Shown: positions 42,921-51,278 of the stretch, one piece after another | Position numbering within the stretch: the stretch's first letter is position 1 | Layout of the letters: each line of letters opens with the position of its first letter | From: Actinoplanes lobatus | GTDB lineage: Bacteria; Actinomycetota; Actinomycetes; Mycobacteriales; Micromonosporaceae | Length of the DNA: 64,000 nucleotides | Reading direction: 5' to 3' | Assembly (NCBI RefSeq): GCF_014205215.1 | Contig: NZ_JACHNC010000001.1 | Coordinates: forward strand, 9,854,501-9,918,500 | The notes under the pieces: generated by a model | Told to the model about the DNA's origin: nothing | The model's database searches: none | Seen by the model: only the letters and a program-made list of their open reading frames with translations | Made by a program: the position numbers and the translations under genes

Positions 42921-42936
42921 GTTACCGGGAGGTAAC
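42921..42936. promoter_or_regulatory. Palindrome enclosing the ribosome site
   Basis: GTTACC and GGTAAC flank GGGA, so the ribosome site GGGAGG of the next gene lies inside a 6-bp-stem hairpin or an operator. This could limit translation or bind a regulator. Confidence 0.45.
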
Positions 42937-42940
42937 GCCA

Positions 42941-44284
42941 ATGATCGTCCGCCGTGCCGTAGTCGTCGCCGCGCTGTTCGCCGGCATCCTCACCGGTGCG
43001 CCGGCCACGGCCGCGCCCGAACCCTGCACCGCGCCCGTGCCGAGCGACACGAAGCCCGGCTATCTGGTCGCCGACCCGGACTGTGGACTGGACGGCACCC
43101 CGTTCACCGCGCTGCCCGGCGCCCGTACGCACACCGGGATCAAAGACGGCGCGGCGTACCGGATCGAGGTTCCGAACCGGTGGAACGGCCGGCTGGTGGT
43201 CTACGCGCACGGCTACCGGGGCACCGGGACGACCGTCTACGTGTCCGATCCGGACCTGCGGCAGCACTACGTCGACCGTGGGTTCGCGTGGGCGGCGTCC
43301 AGCTACGCGACCAACGGCTACGACGTGGCGCAGGGCGTCTCGGACACGTACGCGCTGGTCGGCCTGTTCCGGGAGCTCACCGGGAAACGGCCGGGGAAGG
43401 TCTACATCACCGGTGTGTCGATGGGCGGGCACGTCACCGGCGTGGCGATCGAGCGGTACCCACGTACCTTCGCCGGGGCCATGCCGATGTGCGGGGTGCT
43501 CGGCGACGTCGAGTTGTTCGACTACTTCCTGGACGCGAACGTCACGGCGGCGGCCCTCGCGGGTGTGCCGATCGAGTTCCCGCTGCACCCGGACGCCGGA
43601 TATCCGGCCCGTTTCGCGGGACAGGTCGGCCGGATCCGCGCAGCGCTCACCGGCACGGCCGCCGGGGCCACCTGGTCCGATGTGGTGGAACGGCGCAGTG
43701 GCGGCGAACGGCCCGGCTTCCCGGCGGCGCTCGCCTACTGGAACGCGGCCACCCAGGGCGGGCTGCCGTTCCTGTTCAGCCTCTACCCGGGCCTGAACGG
43801 CGGCACGGCCGGGATGGCGGAGGGCAATCTGACCGACAACCGGCGGACCCTCTACCGCTCCACCGACGGAAGGCGGCTCACACCGGAGGAGAAGCGCCTC
43901 AACGCGGAGGTGCTGCGGGTCGGCCGGACCGCGACGACCGGAGTGCCGCGCATCGCCGGCCGGCCGTCGATCCCGGTGCTGTCGCTGCACGGCATCGGCG
44001 ACCTGTTCGTGCCGTTCTCGATGGAGCAGGAGTACGCCCGCGAGGCCGCCGCGAACGGCCGCTCCCGCCTCTTCGTCTCCCGCGCCGTCCGGGACGTGGC
44101 GCACTGCGGCTTCACCCAGGCCGAACAACGCCGCGGCTTCGACGACCTGGTCACCTGGGTCGAGCGGGGCCACCGCCCGGCGGGTGACGCGATCCTGGAC
44201 CGGCGCACGGTCGCTGCCGCGTCCTTCGGCTGCCGTTTCACCGAGGGGGTACGCGCGGCGTACGCGAACCTGCCCTGCCCGTAA
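42941..44284 (+). CDS. Secreted alpha/beta hydrolase
   Basis: A 447-residue secreted hydrolase. Signal peptide 1-24 (ILTGAPATA). The fold is alpha/beta hydrolase: oxyanion region LVVYAHGYRG near 85, nucleophile in VYITGVSMGGHV with Ser near 159, acid in HGIGDLFVPF near 350 and His in RDVAHCGFT near 390. A large lid region lies between about residues 195 and 320. Four or more Cys suggest disulfides, as in secreted esterases. Similar proteins are annotated as lipases, tannase-like or feruloyl-esterase-like; the substrate is not known. GGGAGG gives a strong ribosome site within a palindrome. An 18-bp tandem duplication covers its stop codon. Confidence 0.85.
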   Translation: MIVRRAVVVAALFAGILTGAPATAAPEPCTAPVPSDTKPGYLVADPDCGLDGTPFTALPGARTHTGIKDGAAYRIEVPNRWNGRLVVYAHGYRGTGTTVYVSDPDLRQHYVDRGFAWAASSYATNGYDVAQGVSDTYALVGLFRELTGKRPGKVYITGVSMGGHVTGVAIERYPRTFAGAMPMCGVLGDVELFDYFLDANVTAAALAGVPIEFPLHPDAGYPARFAGQVGRIRAALTGTAAGATWSDVVERRSGGERPGFPAALAYWNAATQGGLPFLFSLYPGLNGGTAGMAEGNLTDNRRTLYRSTDGRRLTPEEKRLNAEVLRVGRTATTGVPRIAGRPSIPVLSLHGIGDLFVPFSMEQEYAREAAANGRSRLFVSRAVRDVAHCGFTQAEQRRGFDDLVTWVERGHRPAGDAILDRRTVAAASFGCRFTEGVRAAYANLPCP

Positions 44285-44305
44285 AAACTGCCCTGCCCGT
44301 AAAAA
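44270..44305. repeat. 18-bp tandem duplication across stop codon
   Basis: CTGCCCTGCCCGTAAAAA occurs twice in a row (44270-44287 and 44288-44305). The first copy contains the hydrolase stop codon. The second supplies the T-tract of the opposite-strand terminator. Confidence 0.9.
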
Positions 44306-44358
44306 ACCGGGGGTACGCCCTCCGCGCGGAAGAAGAGGAAGAACGCGGAGGGCGTACC
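44301..44358 (-). terminator. Rho-independent terminator of putA
   Basis: A perfect 15-bp stem, CGCGGAGGGCGTACC on the minus strand pairing 44344-44358 with 44312-44326, has a 17-base loop and is followed on the minus strand by CCCCGG and six T residues (44301-44306). It lies 13 bp after the putA stop. Confidence 0.85.
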
Positions 44359-44371
44359 GGGAAAGGGTCTG

Positions 44372-47300
44372 CTAGAGGACGTCGGCAGCGAGGGTGAGCG
44401 GATTTCCGAAGCGGTGGGCCGTCACGCTGACCGCCTGCTCGCGCAGGAAGGGCAGCAGCTCCACCCGCCCGGCCTCGGTCACCGGACCGGACCAGACCGC
44501 CAGGTCGGGCCGCCCGCCGGTGGCCGCGGCCAGCGCCGCACCGTCGCCGCCGATCAGCCGGACCCGTCCCGCGGAGAGTCCCGCGGCGAAGGCCGCGTCG
44601 TCCTCGACGGTGATCGAACGGCACCGCGCGGCCAGCGCGTCCGGCAGCGGCTCCGCGGTGGAGACGTGCACGTCGGCGCCGGTGAGCAGGCCGGCGGCCA
44701 GTACCCGGACCAGGTCGGCGAGCGGGGCGCCGGCCGCGAACCGGACGGTGACCGGAGTGGGCAGGTAGCGGAACACGTTGCGTTCCGCCTGGAGGCCGGA
44801 GACGTCCGTGGGCGTACGGAAGTCGAAGGCGGCGTCGCTGCGGGCGGCCCGTTCCACCGAGGCGACCTGCTCGGCGGTGAGCAGGGCGCGCGCGTCGGCG
44901 AGCAGGACCCGTACGCCGGGATGGGTGACCTCGGCCGTCGCGGACGCCGGGCGGGGCGCCCAGCCGGTGAGCCCGGTCAGGTAGTTCGGACCGCCGGCCT
45001 TGGTGCCGGGGCCGACCGCCGAGCGCTTCCAGCCGCCGAACGGCTGCCGCCGGACGATGGCGCCGGTGATGCCGCGGTTGACGTACAGGTTGCCGGCCTG
45101 GACCCGGTCCAGCCAGGTGCGGACCTCGGTCTCGTCGAGCGAGTGCAGGCCCGAGGTGAGACCGAAGTCGACCTCGTTGACCAGGTCGATCGCCTCGTCC
45201 AGGGTGTCCGCGGTCATGATGCCGAGGATCGGGCCGAAGTACTCGGTGCGGTGGTAGGCCGACCCGCGGCGCACCCCGTCCCGGACGCCGGGGCTCCACA
45301 GCTTCCCGGAGTCGTCGAGCTTGCGGGGCTCGAGCAGCCAGCGCTCGCCGGCGCCGAGCGTGGTGAGCCCGTCGAGCAGTTTGCCGGCGGCCGGCTCGAC
45401 CAGCGGGCCGACCTGGGTACGCGGGTCGGACGGGTAGCCGACGTCCAGTGAGGAGACCGCGTCGAGCAGCTGGGTACGGAACCGCTGCGATTTCGCCACG
45501 CTGCCGACCAGCACCACCAGGGACGCGGCCGAGCACTTCTGCCCGGCGTGACCGAACGCCGACGACACGACGTCCTTCACGGCCAGGTCCAGGTCGGCGC
45601 TCGGGGTCACGATGATCGCGTTCTTGCCACTGGTCTCGGCGAGCAGCGGCAGGTCGGCGCGGAACGAGCGGAACAGTTCGGCGGTCTCGTACGCGCCGGT
45701 CAGGATCACCCGGTCGACGAGCGGGTGGGCGATCAGCTCCCGGCCCAGCGCGCCCTCGTCGACCTGGAGCAGGGTGACCAGGTTCGGGTCGGCGCCCGCC
45801 GAGGAGAGTGCGTCCCGCAGGATGCCGGCGAGCACGGTGCCGCAGCGCTCGGCCGGTCCGGCCGGCTTGAGGACGACCGAGGAACCGGCGGCCAGGGCGG
45901 CCAGCACCGAGCCGGCCGGGATCGCGACCGGGAAGTTCCACGGCGGCGTGACCAGGGTGAGCCGGGCCGGGACCGGGGTGGCGCCGTCGGTGCCGTCCAG
46001 TTCGGCCGACAGCTCGGCGTAGTAGTGGGCGAAGTCGACCGCCTCGGACACCTCCGGGTCGGCCTGGTCGATGGTCTTGCCGGCCTCGGCCGCCATCACC
46101 TCGAGCAGGGTGTCCCGGTGCTCCTCCAGGGCGACGCCGACGGCGTGCAGGACGGCGCGGCGGTCGATGGCGCCCCAGTGCGCGGCGGCGGCCTTCTCCA
46201 GCGCCTCGTCCAGGTGCTCGCGGTCGGTGATCCGGGGCAGGTCCAGGCCCAGCGTGGAGCGCTCGACCCGGCCGAGGATCGCCCGGGCACGATCACGGTG
46301 CACGGCCACGGCGGGGTCGGTGTCCGGGGTGTTGACGAACAGTCCGGGCTCGGAACGGGGCACGGCCGCGTACCGGTCGGTGACCCGGTGCGGCGCCGGC
46401 ACCTTGCCGTCGAGGTCGTTGTCGGCGGGGTCGTTGTCGGCGAGGTCGTCGAGAGACGCCAGGAAGCGGTCCCGCTCCCGGGCGAACAGGGCCGAGTCGG
46501 AGTGCAGCTCGAAGACCGCGGACATGAAGTTGTCGGCGCTGGCGCCCTCCTCCAGCCGGCGGATCAGGTAGGCGATGGCCACGTCGAACTGCTCCGGGCG
46601 TACCACCGGGGTGTAGAGCAGCAGACCGCCGACCTCGCGCCGGACCGCCTCGGCCTGGCCTTCGGCCATGCCGAGCAGCATCTCGAACTCGATGCCGTCG
46701 CGCACGCCACGCTCACCGGCCAGGATCCAGGCGTACGCGACATCGAACAGGTTGTGCCCGGCCACCCCGAGGCGGACGTTGCGGATCCGGTCCGGGTGCA
46801 GCGCATAGCCGAGGACACGCTTGTAGTTGGTGTCGGTGGCCTGCTTGCTGTCGCAGGTCGCGACCGGCCAGCCGTGCAGTTCCGCCTCGACCCGCTCCAT
46901 CGGCAGGTTGGCGCCCTTGACCAGGCGGACCTTGATGCCCGCTCCCCCGCGCTCGCGGCGCGCCGCCGACCACTCCTGGAGGCGGATCATGGCGCTCAGC
47001 GCGTCCGGCAGGTAGGCCTGGAGCACGATGCCGGCCTCCAGCCCGAGCAGATCAGGCCGGTCCAGGAGACGGGTGAAGACCGCGATCGTGAGGTCGAGGT
47101 CCTTGTACTCCTCCATGTCCAGGTTGACGAACTTGCCGGTCTTCGCGGCCAGTGTGAAAAGCGGGGTGAGCTGCTCGACGATGTCGGCGACCGCCTCGTC
47201 GAAGGCCCACGGGTTGTGCGGGGCGACCGTCGACGACACCTTGATCGACACGTAGTCGACGTCGGGGCGGGCCAGCAGGCGCTCGGTGTTCTTCAACCGC

Positions 47301-47755
47301 TGCGACGCCTCGCCACGGCCCAGGACGGCCTCGCCGAGCAGGTTCACGTTGAGCCGGACGTTGCGCCCGCGGATCCGCTTGATCGCCTTGCCGAGGCGGG
47401 CGTCGGTGGCGTCGACGATGAGGTGGCCGACCATGTGGCGCAGGGCGCGGCGGGCGATCGGGACGACCACCCCGGGCATCACCGGGGCCAGCGCGCCGCC
47501 GGTCTTCACGGCCAGGCGCAGGTGCGCCGGGAGGAAGCCGGGCACGTCCTTGGCCAGGGCGGACAGCGCGCGGGCGCTGACCCGCAGGTCCTCGGGGCGG
47601 ACGACGCCGTCGACGAAGCCGACGGTGAAGGCCAGGCCCTTCGGGTCGCGCAGCACGCCGGCGAGCTGCGCGGCCGAACCGCCGACCGGGACGTCCGCGG
47701 CCTCGCGCAGCCAGCGCCGGACAAGGGCGATCGTCTCTTCGGCGATCTCAGACAT
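44372..47755 (-). CDS. putA: Bifunctional proline dehydrogenase/P5C dehydrogenase
   Basis: A 1127-residue enzyme that oxidises proline to glutamate in two steps. Residues about 95-430 are the FAD-dependent proline dehydrogenase barrel (VKVSSTVAPHNPWAFDE, FVNLDMEEYKDLDLT, IKVRLVKGANLPMER). Residues about 510-990 are the aldehyde dehydrogenase, with PWNFPVAIPAGSV, LAETSGKNAI (general base Glu) and GHAGQKCSAASL (catalytic Cys). The remaining C-terminal part is the extra domain of long PutA forms. The N-terminal DNA-binding domain of E. coli PutA is missing, consistent with a separate divergent LysR regulator. ATG at 47753-47755 is chosen because AAGGAG lies 7 bases upstream. Confidence 0.95.
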   Translation of the reverse strand: MSEIAEETIALVRRWLREAADVPVGGSAAQLAGVLRDPKGLAFTVGFVDGVVRPEDLRVSARALSALAKDVPGFLPAHLRLAVKTGGALAPVMPGVVVPIARRALRHMVGHLIVDATDARLGKAIKRIRGRNVRLNVNLLGEAVLGRGEASQRLKNTERLLARPDVDYVSIKVSSTVAPHNPWAFDEAVADIVEQLTPLFTLAAKTGKFVNLDMEEYKDLDLTIAVFTRLLDRPDLLGLEAGIVLQAYLPDALSAMIRLQEWSAARRERGGAGIKVRLVKGANLPMERVEAELHGWPVATCDSKQATDTNYKRVLGYALHPDRIRNVRLGVAGHNLFDVAYAWILAGERGVRDGIEFEMLLGMAEGQAEAVRREVGGLLLYTPVVRPEQFDVAIAYLIRRLEEGASADNFMSAVFELHSDSALFARERDRFLASLDDLADNDPADNDLDGKVPAPHRVTDRYAAVPRSEPGLFVNTPDTDPAVAVHRDRARAILGRVERSTLGLDLPRITDREHLDEALEKAAAAHWGAIDRRAVLHAVGVALEEHRDTLLEVMAAEAGKTIDQADPEVSEAVDFAHYYAELSAELDGTDGATPVPARLTLVTPPWNFPVAIPAGSVLAALAAGSSVVLKPAGPAERCGTVLAGILRDALSSAGADPNLVTLLQVDEGALGRELIAHPLVDRVILTGAYETAELFRSFRADLPLLAETSGKNAIIVTPSADLDLAVKDVVSSAFGHAGQKCSAASLVVLVGSVAKSQRFRTQLLDAVSSLDVGYPSDPRTQVGPLVEPAAGKLLDGLTTLGAGERWLLEPRKLDDSGKLWSPGVRDGVRRGSAYHRTEYFGPILGIMTADTLDEAIDLVNEVDFGLTSGLHSLDETEVRTWLDRVQAGNLYVNRGITGAIVRRQPFGGWKRSAVGPGTKAGGPNYLTGLTGWAPRPASATAEVTHPGVRVLLADARALLTAEQVASVERAARSDAAFDFRTPTDVSGLQAERNVFRYLPTPVTVRFAAGAPLADLVRVLAAGLLTGADVHVSTAEPLPDALAARCRSITVEDDAAFAAGLSAGRVRLIGGDGAALAAATGGRPDLAVWSGPVTEAGRVELLPFLREQAVSVTAHRFGNPLTLAADVL

Positions 47756-47809
47756 CGGGATGCTCCTTCCGCTTTCCGCCACAGTCTGTATGCCCATTTA
47801 CGGTTAGGA

Positions 47810-47822
47810 AAAGCGATGCTTT
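47810..47822. promoter_or_regulatory. Palindrome between putA and LysR gene
   Basis: AAAGCGATGCTTT is a perfect-armed 13-bp palindrome (AAAGC/GCTTT) in the 105-bp divergent region. A LysR-type site controlling putA is likely. Confidence 0.5.
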
Positions 47823-47846
47823 ATGAGCGATGTTCTTAAGTTGAGC

Positions 47847-47852
47847 TAACGT
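47847..47852 (+). promoter_or_regulatory. -10 element of likely leaderless LysR gene
   Basis: TAACGT ends 8 bases before the ATG at 47861 and no ribosome site is seen. Confidence 0.45.
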
Positions 47853-47860
47853 TTTTGCTC

Positions 47861-48769
47861 ATGCTGGAGATTCGCCGCCTCGTCCTGCTCCGCGAACTGG
47901 CCATCCGCGGCACCATCGCGGCCGTCGCCGACGCGCTGAACTTCACCCCGTCCGCCGTGTCACAGCAGCTCAGCCAGCTGGAAAAGGAGACCGGTATGCA
48001 GCTGCTGCGCAAGGCCGGCCGCCGGGTGCAGCTCACCCCCCAGGCCGAGGTGCTGGTCGCGTCGGTCGGGGAGGTGCTGGACACCCTGGAACGTGCCGAG
48101 GCCCGCCTCCAGGCCGCGGCCACCCGGGTCACCGGCCGGGTCCGGGTCGCCGTCTTCCAGTCGGCGGCGCTCGCCTTCATGCCGGCCACGCTGCGGGCCA
48201 TGGCATCACTACACCCCGACGTCCGGGTGGAGATGACCCAGCGCGAACCCGAGGAGGCGCTGCGCGAGACCTGGGCCCGCGACTTCGACATGGTCATCGC
48301 CGAGCAATACCCGGCGCACGCCGCCCCGCACCATCCCGGCCTGGACCGCCGGAACCTGACCACCGACGCGATCCGGCTGGCCCTACCCCCGGTGCCCGAA
48401 TCGCTGCACCCGGTCGACTCCCTGATCACGGCCCGGCACATGCCGTGGGTGATGGAGCCGCGCGGCGCCGCCTCCCGCCACTTCGCCGAACAGGTGTGCC
48501 GCCTGGCCGGCTTCGAACCGGACGTGCGCTACGAGACCGCCGACCTCCAGGCACACATGCGGCTCGTCGAGTCCGGAAACGCGGTCGCCCTCATCCCGGA
48601 CCTCATCTGGGCGGGCCGGAGCACCCCGGCGCGCCTGCTGGAACTGGACGGCGCTCCGCGGCGCACCATCTTCACCGCCCAGCGCCTGGCCGGTTCGGCA
48701 TCACCGGCGGCCCGCGCCTTCCGCGACATCCTCGAACAGGCCGTCCGGCAGTCCGCCGCGCCCTCTTGA
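47861..48769 (+). CDS. LysR-family regulator, probably of putA
   Basis: A 302-residue LysR-type regulator. The winged helix-turn-helix is at residues 1-62 (MLEIRRLVLLRELAIRGTIA, then ALNFTPSAVSQQLSQLEKET). The effector-binding domain begins near 90 (GRVRVAVFQSAALAFMPATLRAM). ATG at 47861 is used rather than a TTG six bases earlier. It diverges from putA, which lacks its own DNA-binding domain, so proline- or P5C-responsive activation of putA is the natural guess. The stop is followed by a minisatellite. Confidence 0.92.
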   Translation: MLEIRRLVLLRELAIRGTIAAVADALNFTPSAVSQQLSQLEKETGMQLLRKAGRRVQLTPQAEVLVASVGEVLDTLERAEARLQAAATRVTGRVRVAVFQSAALAFMPATLRAMASLHPDVRVEMTQREPEEALRETWARDFDMVIAEQYPAHAAPHHPGLDRRNLTTDAIRLALPPVPESLHPVDSLITARHMPWVMEPRGAASRHFAEQVCRLAGFEPDVRYETADLQAHMRLVESGNAVALIPDLIWAGRSTPARLLELDGAPRRTIFTAQRLAGSASPAARAFRDILEQAVRQSAAPS

Positions 48770-49162
48770 CCACGCCCCGCGGGGACGGGCGACAGCAGAG
48801 GCGCGCCATCGGCAGAGGCCGCGCCATCAGCAGAAGCCATGCCATCAGCAGAAGCCATGCCATCAGCAGAAGCCATGCCATCAGCAGAGGCCTCGCCGCC
48901 GGCAGTGCCCCACCCCAGCAGAACCCCGGCCAGCACCATCGCCCGCGCCACCACCAGCGCCCACGCCCCCGCAAAGCCCGCGCCACCACCAGGGTCCGTG
49001 CTCCAACAGAGCCCGCACCCCCCGCAAGCCCGCGCCACCACCAAGGCCCGTGCCCGAACAAAGGCGCGGCGACGGACTCGGACCCGGGCACGGCAGCAGA
49101 GGCCGCCACGGCGGACCCGGATCTGGCCCCGCCCGAGTCGAGCCGTTGCGGCAGAACCGAGA
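48770..49162. other. Repeat-rich gap after LysR gene
   Basis: This 393-bp gap holds an 18-bp minisatellite (separate entry), then degenerate C-rich repeats of the form GCCCGCGCCACCACCA near 48970-49045. Long frames exist on both strands only because the DNA is so GC-rich; none has a ribosome site or known family. Confidence 0.7.
48805..48894. repeat. 18-bp minisatellite, five copies
   Basis: Units of GCCATCAGCAGAAGCCAT at 48805, 48823, 48841, 48859 and 48877; the middle three are identical and the outer two differ at a few bases. A partial sixth follows. Confidence 0.95.
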
Positions 49163-50722
49163 TCACGTTCGCCGGTGGTACTGGTTGCGGCGGGGGCGGC
49201 GATCTTGGTCCAGCCAGCTCGGAGGCAAGAACTCCGGGCGGCCGTCCGAGGCGACGCGGATCTGCCAGCCGGCCTCGTCATGGATAAGGCGATGGTGGTG
49301 GCCGCAGAGAAGAGTCAGGTTGGCGATGTCGGTTGGCCCGCCGTCTGCCCAGCTGACGATGTGGTGGGCGTCGCACCAGCGAGCGGGGCGGTCGCAGCCG
49401 GGGAAGGTGCAGCCCGCATCGCGGACGTTGATAGCTTGCCGGAGCGTGCCGGTGGCGGTGCGGCGAGTGCGACCGGCGTCGAGGATCTGGCCTTCACCGT
49501 CGAGGATCAGCGGTAGGACCCGGGCGTCGCAGGCGAGGCGTCGCACGGTGGCGGCGGAAACGGGTTCACCGGAGTCGAGCGTGCCGGAGCGCAGTTGCCG
49601 TCGAAGGACGTCGTACTCGACGGTGATCGCGATCTGCGGACGGTCGCCGCCGTTGCCCGGTAGCGCTCCCCCGGACAGAACCAGCCGGCACACCTCGACC
49701 AGGGCATCCGCACGGCGCTGGCCCGGCGTGCGGGCCTCACCGGTGGAGACGAGTTCGGCGGCGACAAGACCACCAGCGAAACCGGTGCTCGCAGGATGAG
49801 CGGCAGAGCCGGAGCCAGCGGAGCCAGCGGAGCCAACGGAGCCAACGGAGCCAGCCGAGCCAACGGAGCCAGCCGAGCCAACGGTGGAGCCGGTGCCAGC
49901 AGAACCAGCAGTGGAGCCGGTACCAGCGGAACCAGCGGTGTCTGCCAAACCGGTGACTCCGGAACCGGTGACTCCGGAACCGGTAGTCGAGGAGCCCGTG
50001 ACGCTGTCCGGTTTGCACAGCGGGTCCAGGGCCGCGGAGACGATGGCGGCGGCCTCGCTGTCCAGGATGCCGCGCAGGCGGACGCGGCCGTCGCCGAGCG
50101 GGCTGAGCGTTACGTGGCGATGCGCGTGGGCCTCACGCTCCTGCCGGTGCAGCCATCGGCCTTCCACGGCTTCGGCGATGTCGGGGGCGACATGATGCAG
50201 AATCCGGCGACCGGCGGTCCGCAGCCCGATGGGGTCGAGGTGGGGCGCCCAGCCGGCCAGTGTGGCCGCTGCTTCGCCACGGATCTGCGGGCTCAGGTCA
50301 TCGGGCAATTCGGTGAGCGCCATGGTGATCGCGGCGAGTTGTTCGGCATTTACCCGGCCGTCGGCGACGGCCGCGTCGAGTTCGGGATTGCGGTCGACCA
50401 TCTCGGCTTGGGCGAGCAACCGGCCGGCGGCGCCTGGGCTGATCCGGAGCACGCCACGCAGCCAGGCCCGGGCCGATGGGGCGCCCTGGTCGGCGGGGAT
50501 GCTGCGCCGGCCAGCCTCCTGGACGGCGTGCAGCACGGCTGCCTGCAACAACTGCTGGGCGGTGTGCACGTCGTCGAGAAACTCGAGCAACTCCGGCTGG
50601 GACAACGGCGTCAGACGCAGGGCAGCGCAGTCGCCCGCCAGGCCGACGAGCGCCCGGGAAGCGGTCTCCGTCGGAGCCGTCCCGGGGTGGGTGGCTTCGG
50701 CGTTCAGCGATCCGGTGGTCAT
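49163..50722 (-). CDS. DUF222-HNH endonuclease family protein
   Basis: A 519-residue member of the large actinobacterial DUF222/HNH family (13E12-repeat type). Residues about 20-260 are DUF222 (LLQAAVLHAVQEA, ARAWLRGVLRISPGAAGRLL, VNAEQLAAITMAL). The HNH nuclease motif near residues 450-495 is complete: CTFPGCDRPARWCDAHHIV, NLTLLC and GHHHRLIH. Between them is a Gly/Ser/Ala/Thr-rich linker (about 245-310) encoded by short tandem repeats. These genes often occur in many copies and may be mobile-related; the biological role is poorly known. ATG at 50720-50722 starts MTTGSLNAEA. The longer frame upstream has no support. GTCGTACGTATGTTCGAG lies just upstream. Confidence 0.9.
   Translation of the reverse strand: MTTGSLNAEATHPGTAPTETASRALVGLAGDCAALRLTPLSQPELLEFLDDVHTAQQLLQAAVLHAVQEAGRRSIPADQGAPSARAWLRGVLRISPGAAGRLLAQAEMVDRNPELDAAVADGRVNAEQLAAITMALTELPDDLSPQIRGEAAATLAGWAPHLDPIGLRTAGRRILHHVAPDIAEAVEGRWLHRQEREAHAHRHVTLSPLGDGRVRLRGILDSEAAAIVSAALDPLCKPDSVTGSSTTGSGVTGSGVTGLADTAGSAGTGSTAGSAGTGSTVGSAGSVGSAGSVGSVGSAGSAGSGSAAHPASTGFAGGLVAAELVSTGEARTPGQRRADALVEVCRLVLSGGALPGNGGDRPQIAITVEYDVLRRQLRSGTLDSGEPVSAATVRRLACDARVLPLILDGEGQILDAGRTRRTATGTLRQAINVRDAGCTFPGCDRPARWCDAHHIVSWADGGPTDIANLTLLCGHHHRLIHDEAGWQIRVASDGRPEFLPPSWLDQDRRPRRNQYHRRT
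49795..49990. repeat. Repeat-encoded linker inside HNH gene
   Basis: About 200 bp of short degenerate repeats (GGAGCCAACGGAGCC-like 9-, 12- and 15-base units) encode GSAGSVGSAG-like sequence. All changes keep the frame. Confidence 0.85.
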
Positions 50723-51275
50723 GCCGCCGATTCTCGAACATACGTACGACAAACTTGAAGCGCCTCGGGTGTAAATCGCGCCTCTCCGCCACCGCCGCAC
50801 AAACGGGCGAAACAGTCGACCGTAGATCGGCCGGTCGTGCGATAAGCGCCTACTTGGACCGCGACGTCCCTGCTGCGCCGCGAGACTCCCTCCCGGCCCG
50901 GCGGAGCCGCAGCAGAGTGGCCGGGCCGGCAGCGCGAACAGCGCGAGCATGCAGCGAAGACAGCGGTTCCGGCCGGCTCGCAGCACGGTCGCGGCATGCG
51001 TAGCGGAGTGTGGTCGCCTGCGGGCCGAGCGCGGCCGAGCGCTGGCTAGGCGCGGGGCCTGGGGGCAGGCGCGGGCCCGGATCAGGCTCCGACCGCCCGT
51101 GAGCCAGGGCGGGCCGGGCTCCGGCCGACCATGGGCTGGGCGCGGACCAAACGCGAGCCAGGCGCGGACCGACCACAGGCCGAGCGCGAGCCAAGCGCGG
51201 GGCGGGATCAGGCGCGGGGCGGGATCAAGCGCGGGGCGAGATCAAGCGCGGGGCGGGATCAAGCGCGGGGCGAGA
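50723..51275. other. Gap between HNH and prenyltransferase genes
   Basis: This 553-bp gap begins with a palindromic TACGTACG-containing HNH promoter region (50735-50755), then has no credible gene. From about 51000 the sequence turns into degenerate GC-rich repeats (GCGCGG.., GGCGCGGACC..) that lead into the 17-bp tandem array. Confidence 0.7.
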
Positions 51276-51278
51276 TCA
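51194..51278. repeat. 17-bp minisatellite, five copies
   Basis: Five exact-length units of AGCGCGGGGCGGGATCA (with GGGATCA/GAGATCA alternation) at 51194, 51211, 51228, 51245 and 51262. The last unit contains the stop codon (TCA, 51276-51278) of the minus-strand prenyltransferase gene. Confidence 0.95.

Noticed and set aside
42830..44173. Minus-strand frame of 447 codons opposite the hydrolase
   Set aside because: Antisense to a clear secreted hydrolase with triad and signal peptide.
44270..44305. Duplication as an insertion target-site duplication
   Set aside because: The two 18-bp copies are directly adjacent with nothing between, so simple slippage explains them.
48805..48894. Possible CRISPR-like array
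   Set aside because: Units are directly joined without spacers, and no cas gene is near.
48672..49281. Minus-strand frames with ASADGM peptide repeats
   Set aside because: They translate the 18-bp minisatellite and overlap the LysR and HNH genes; no start signal supports them.
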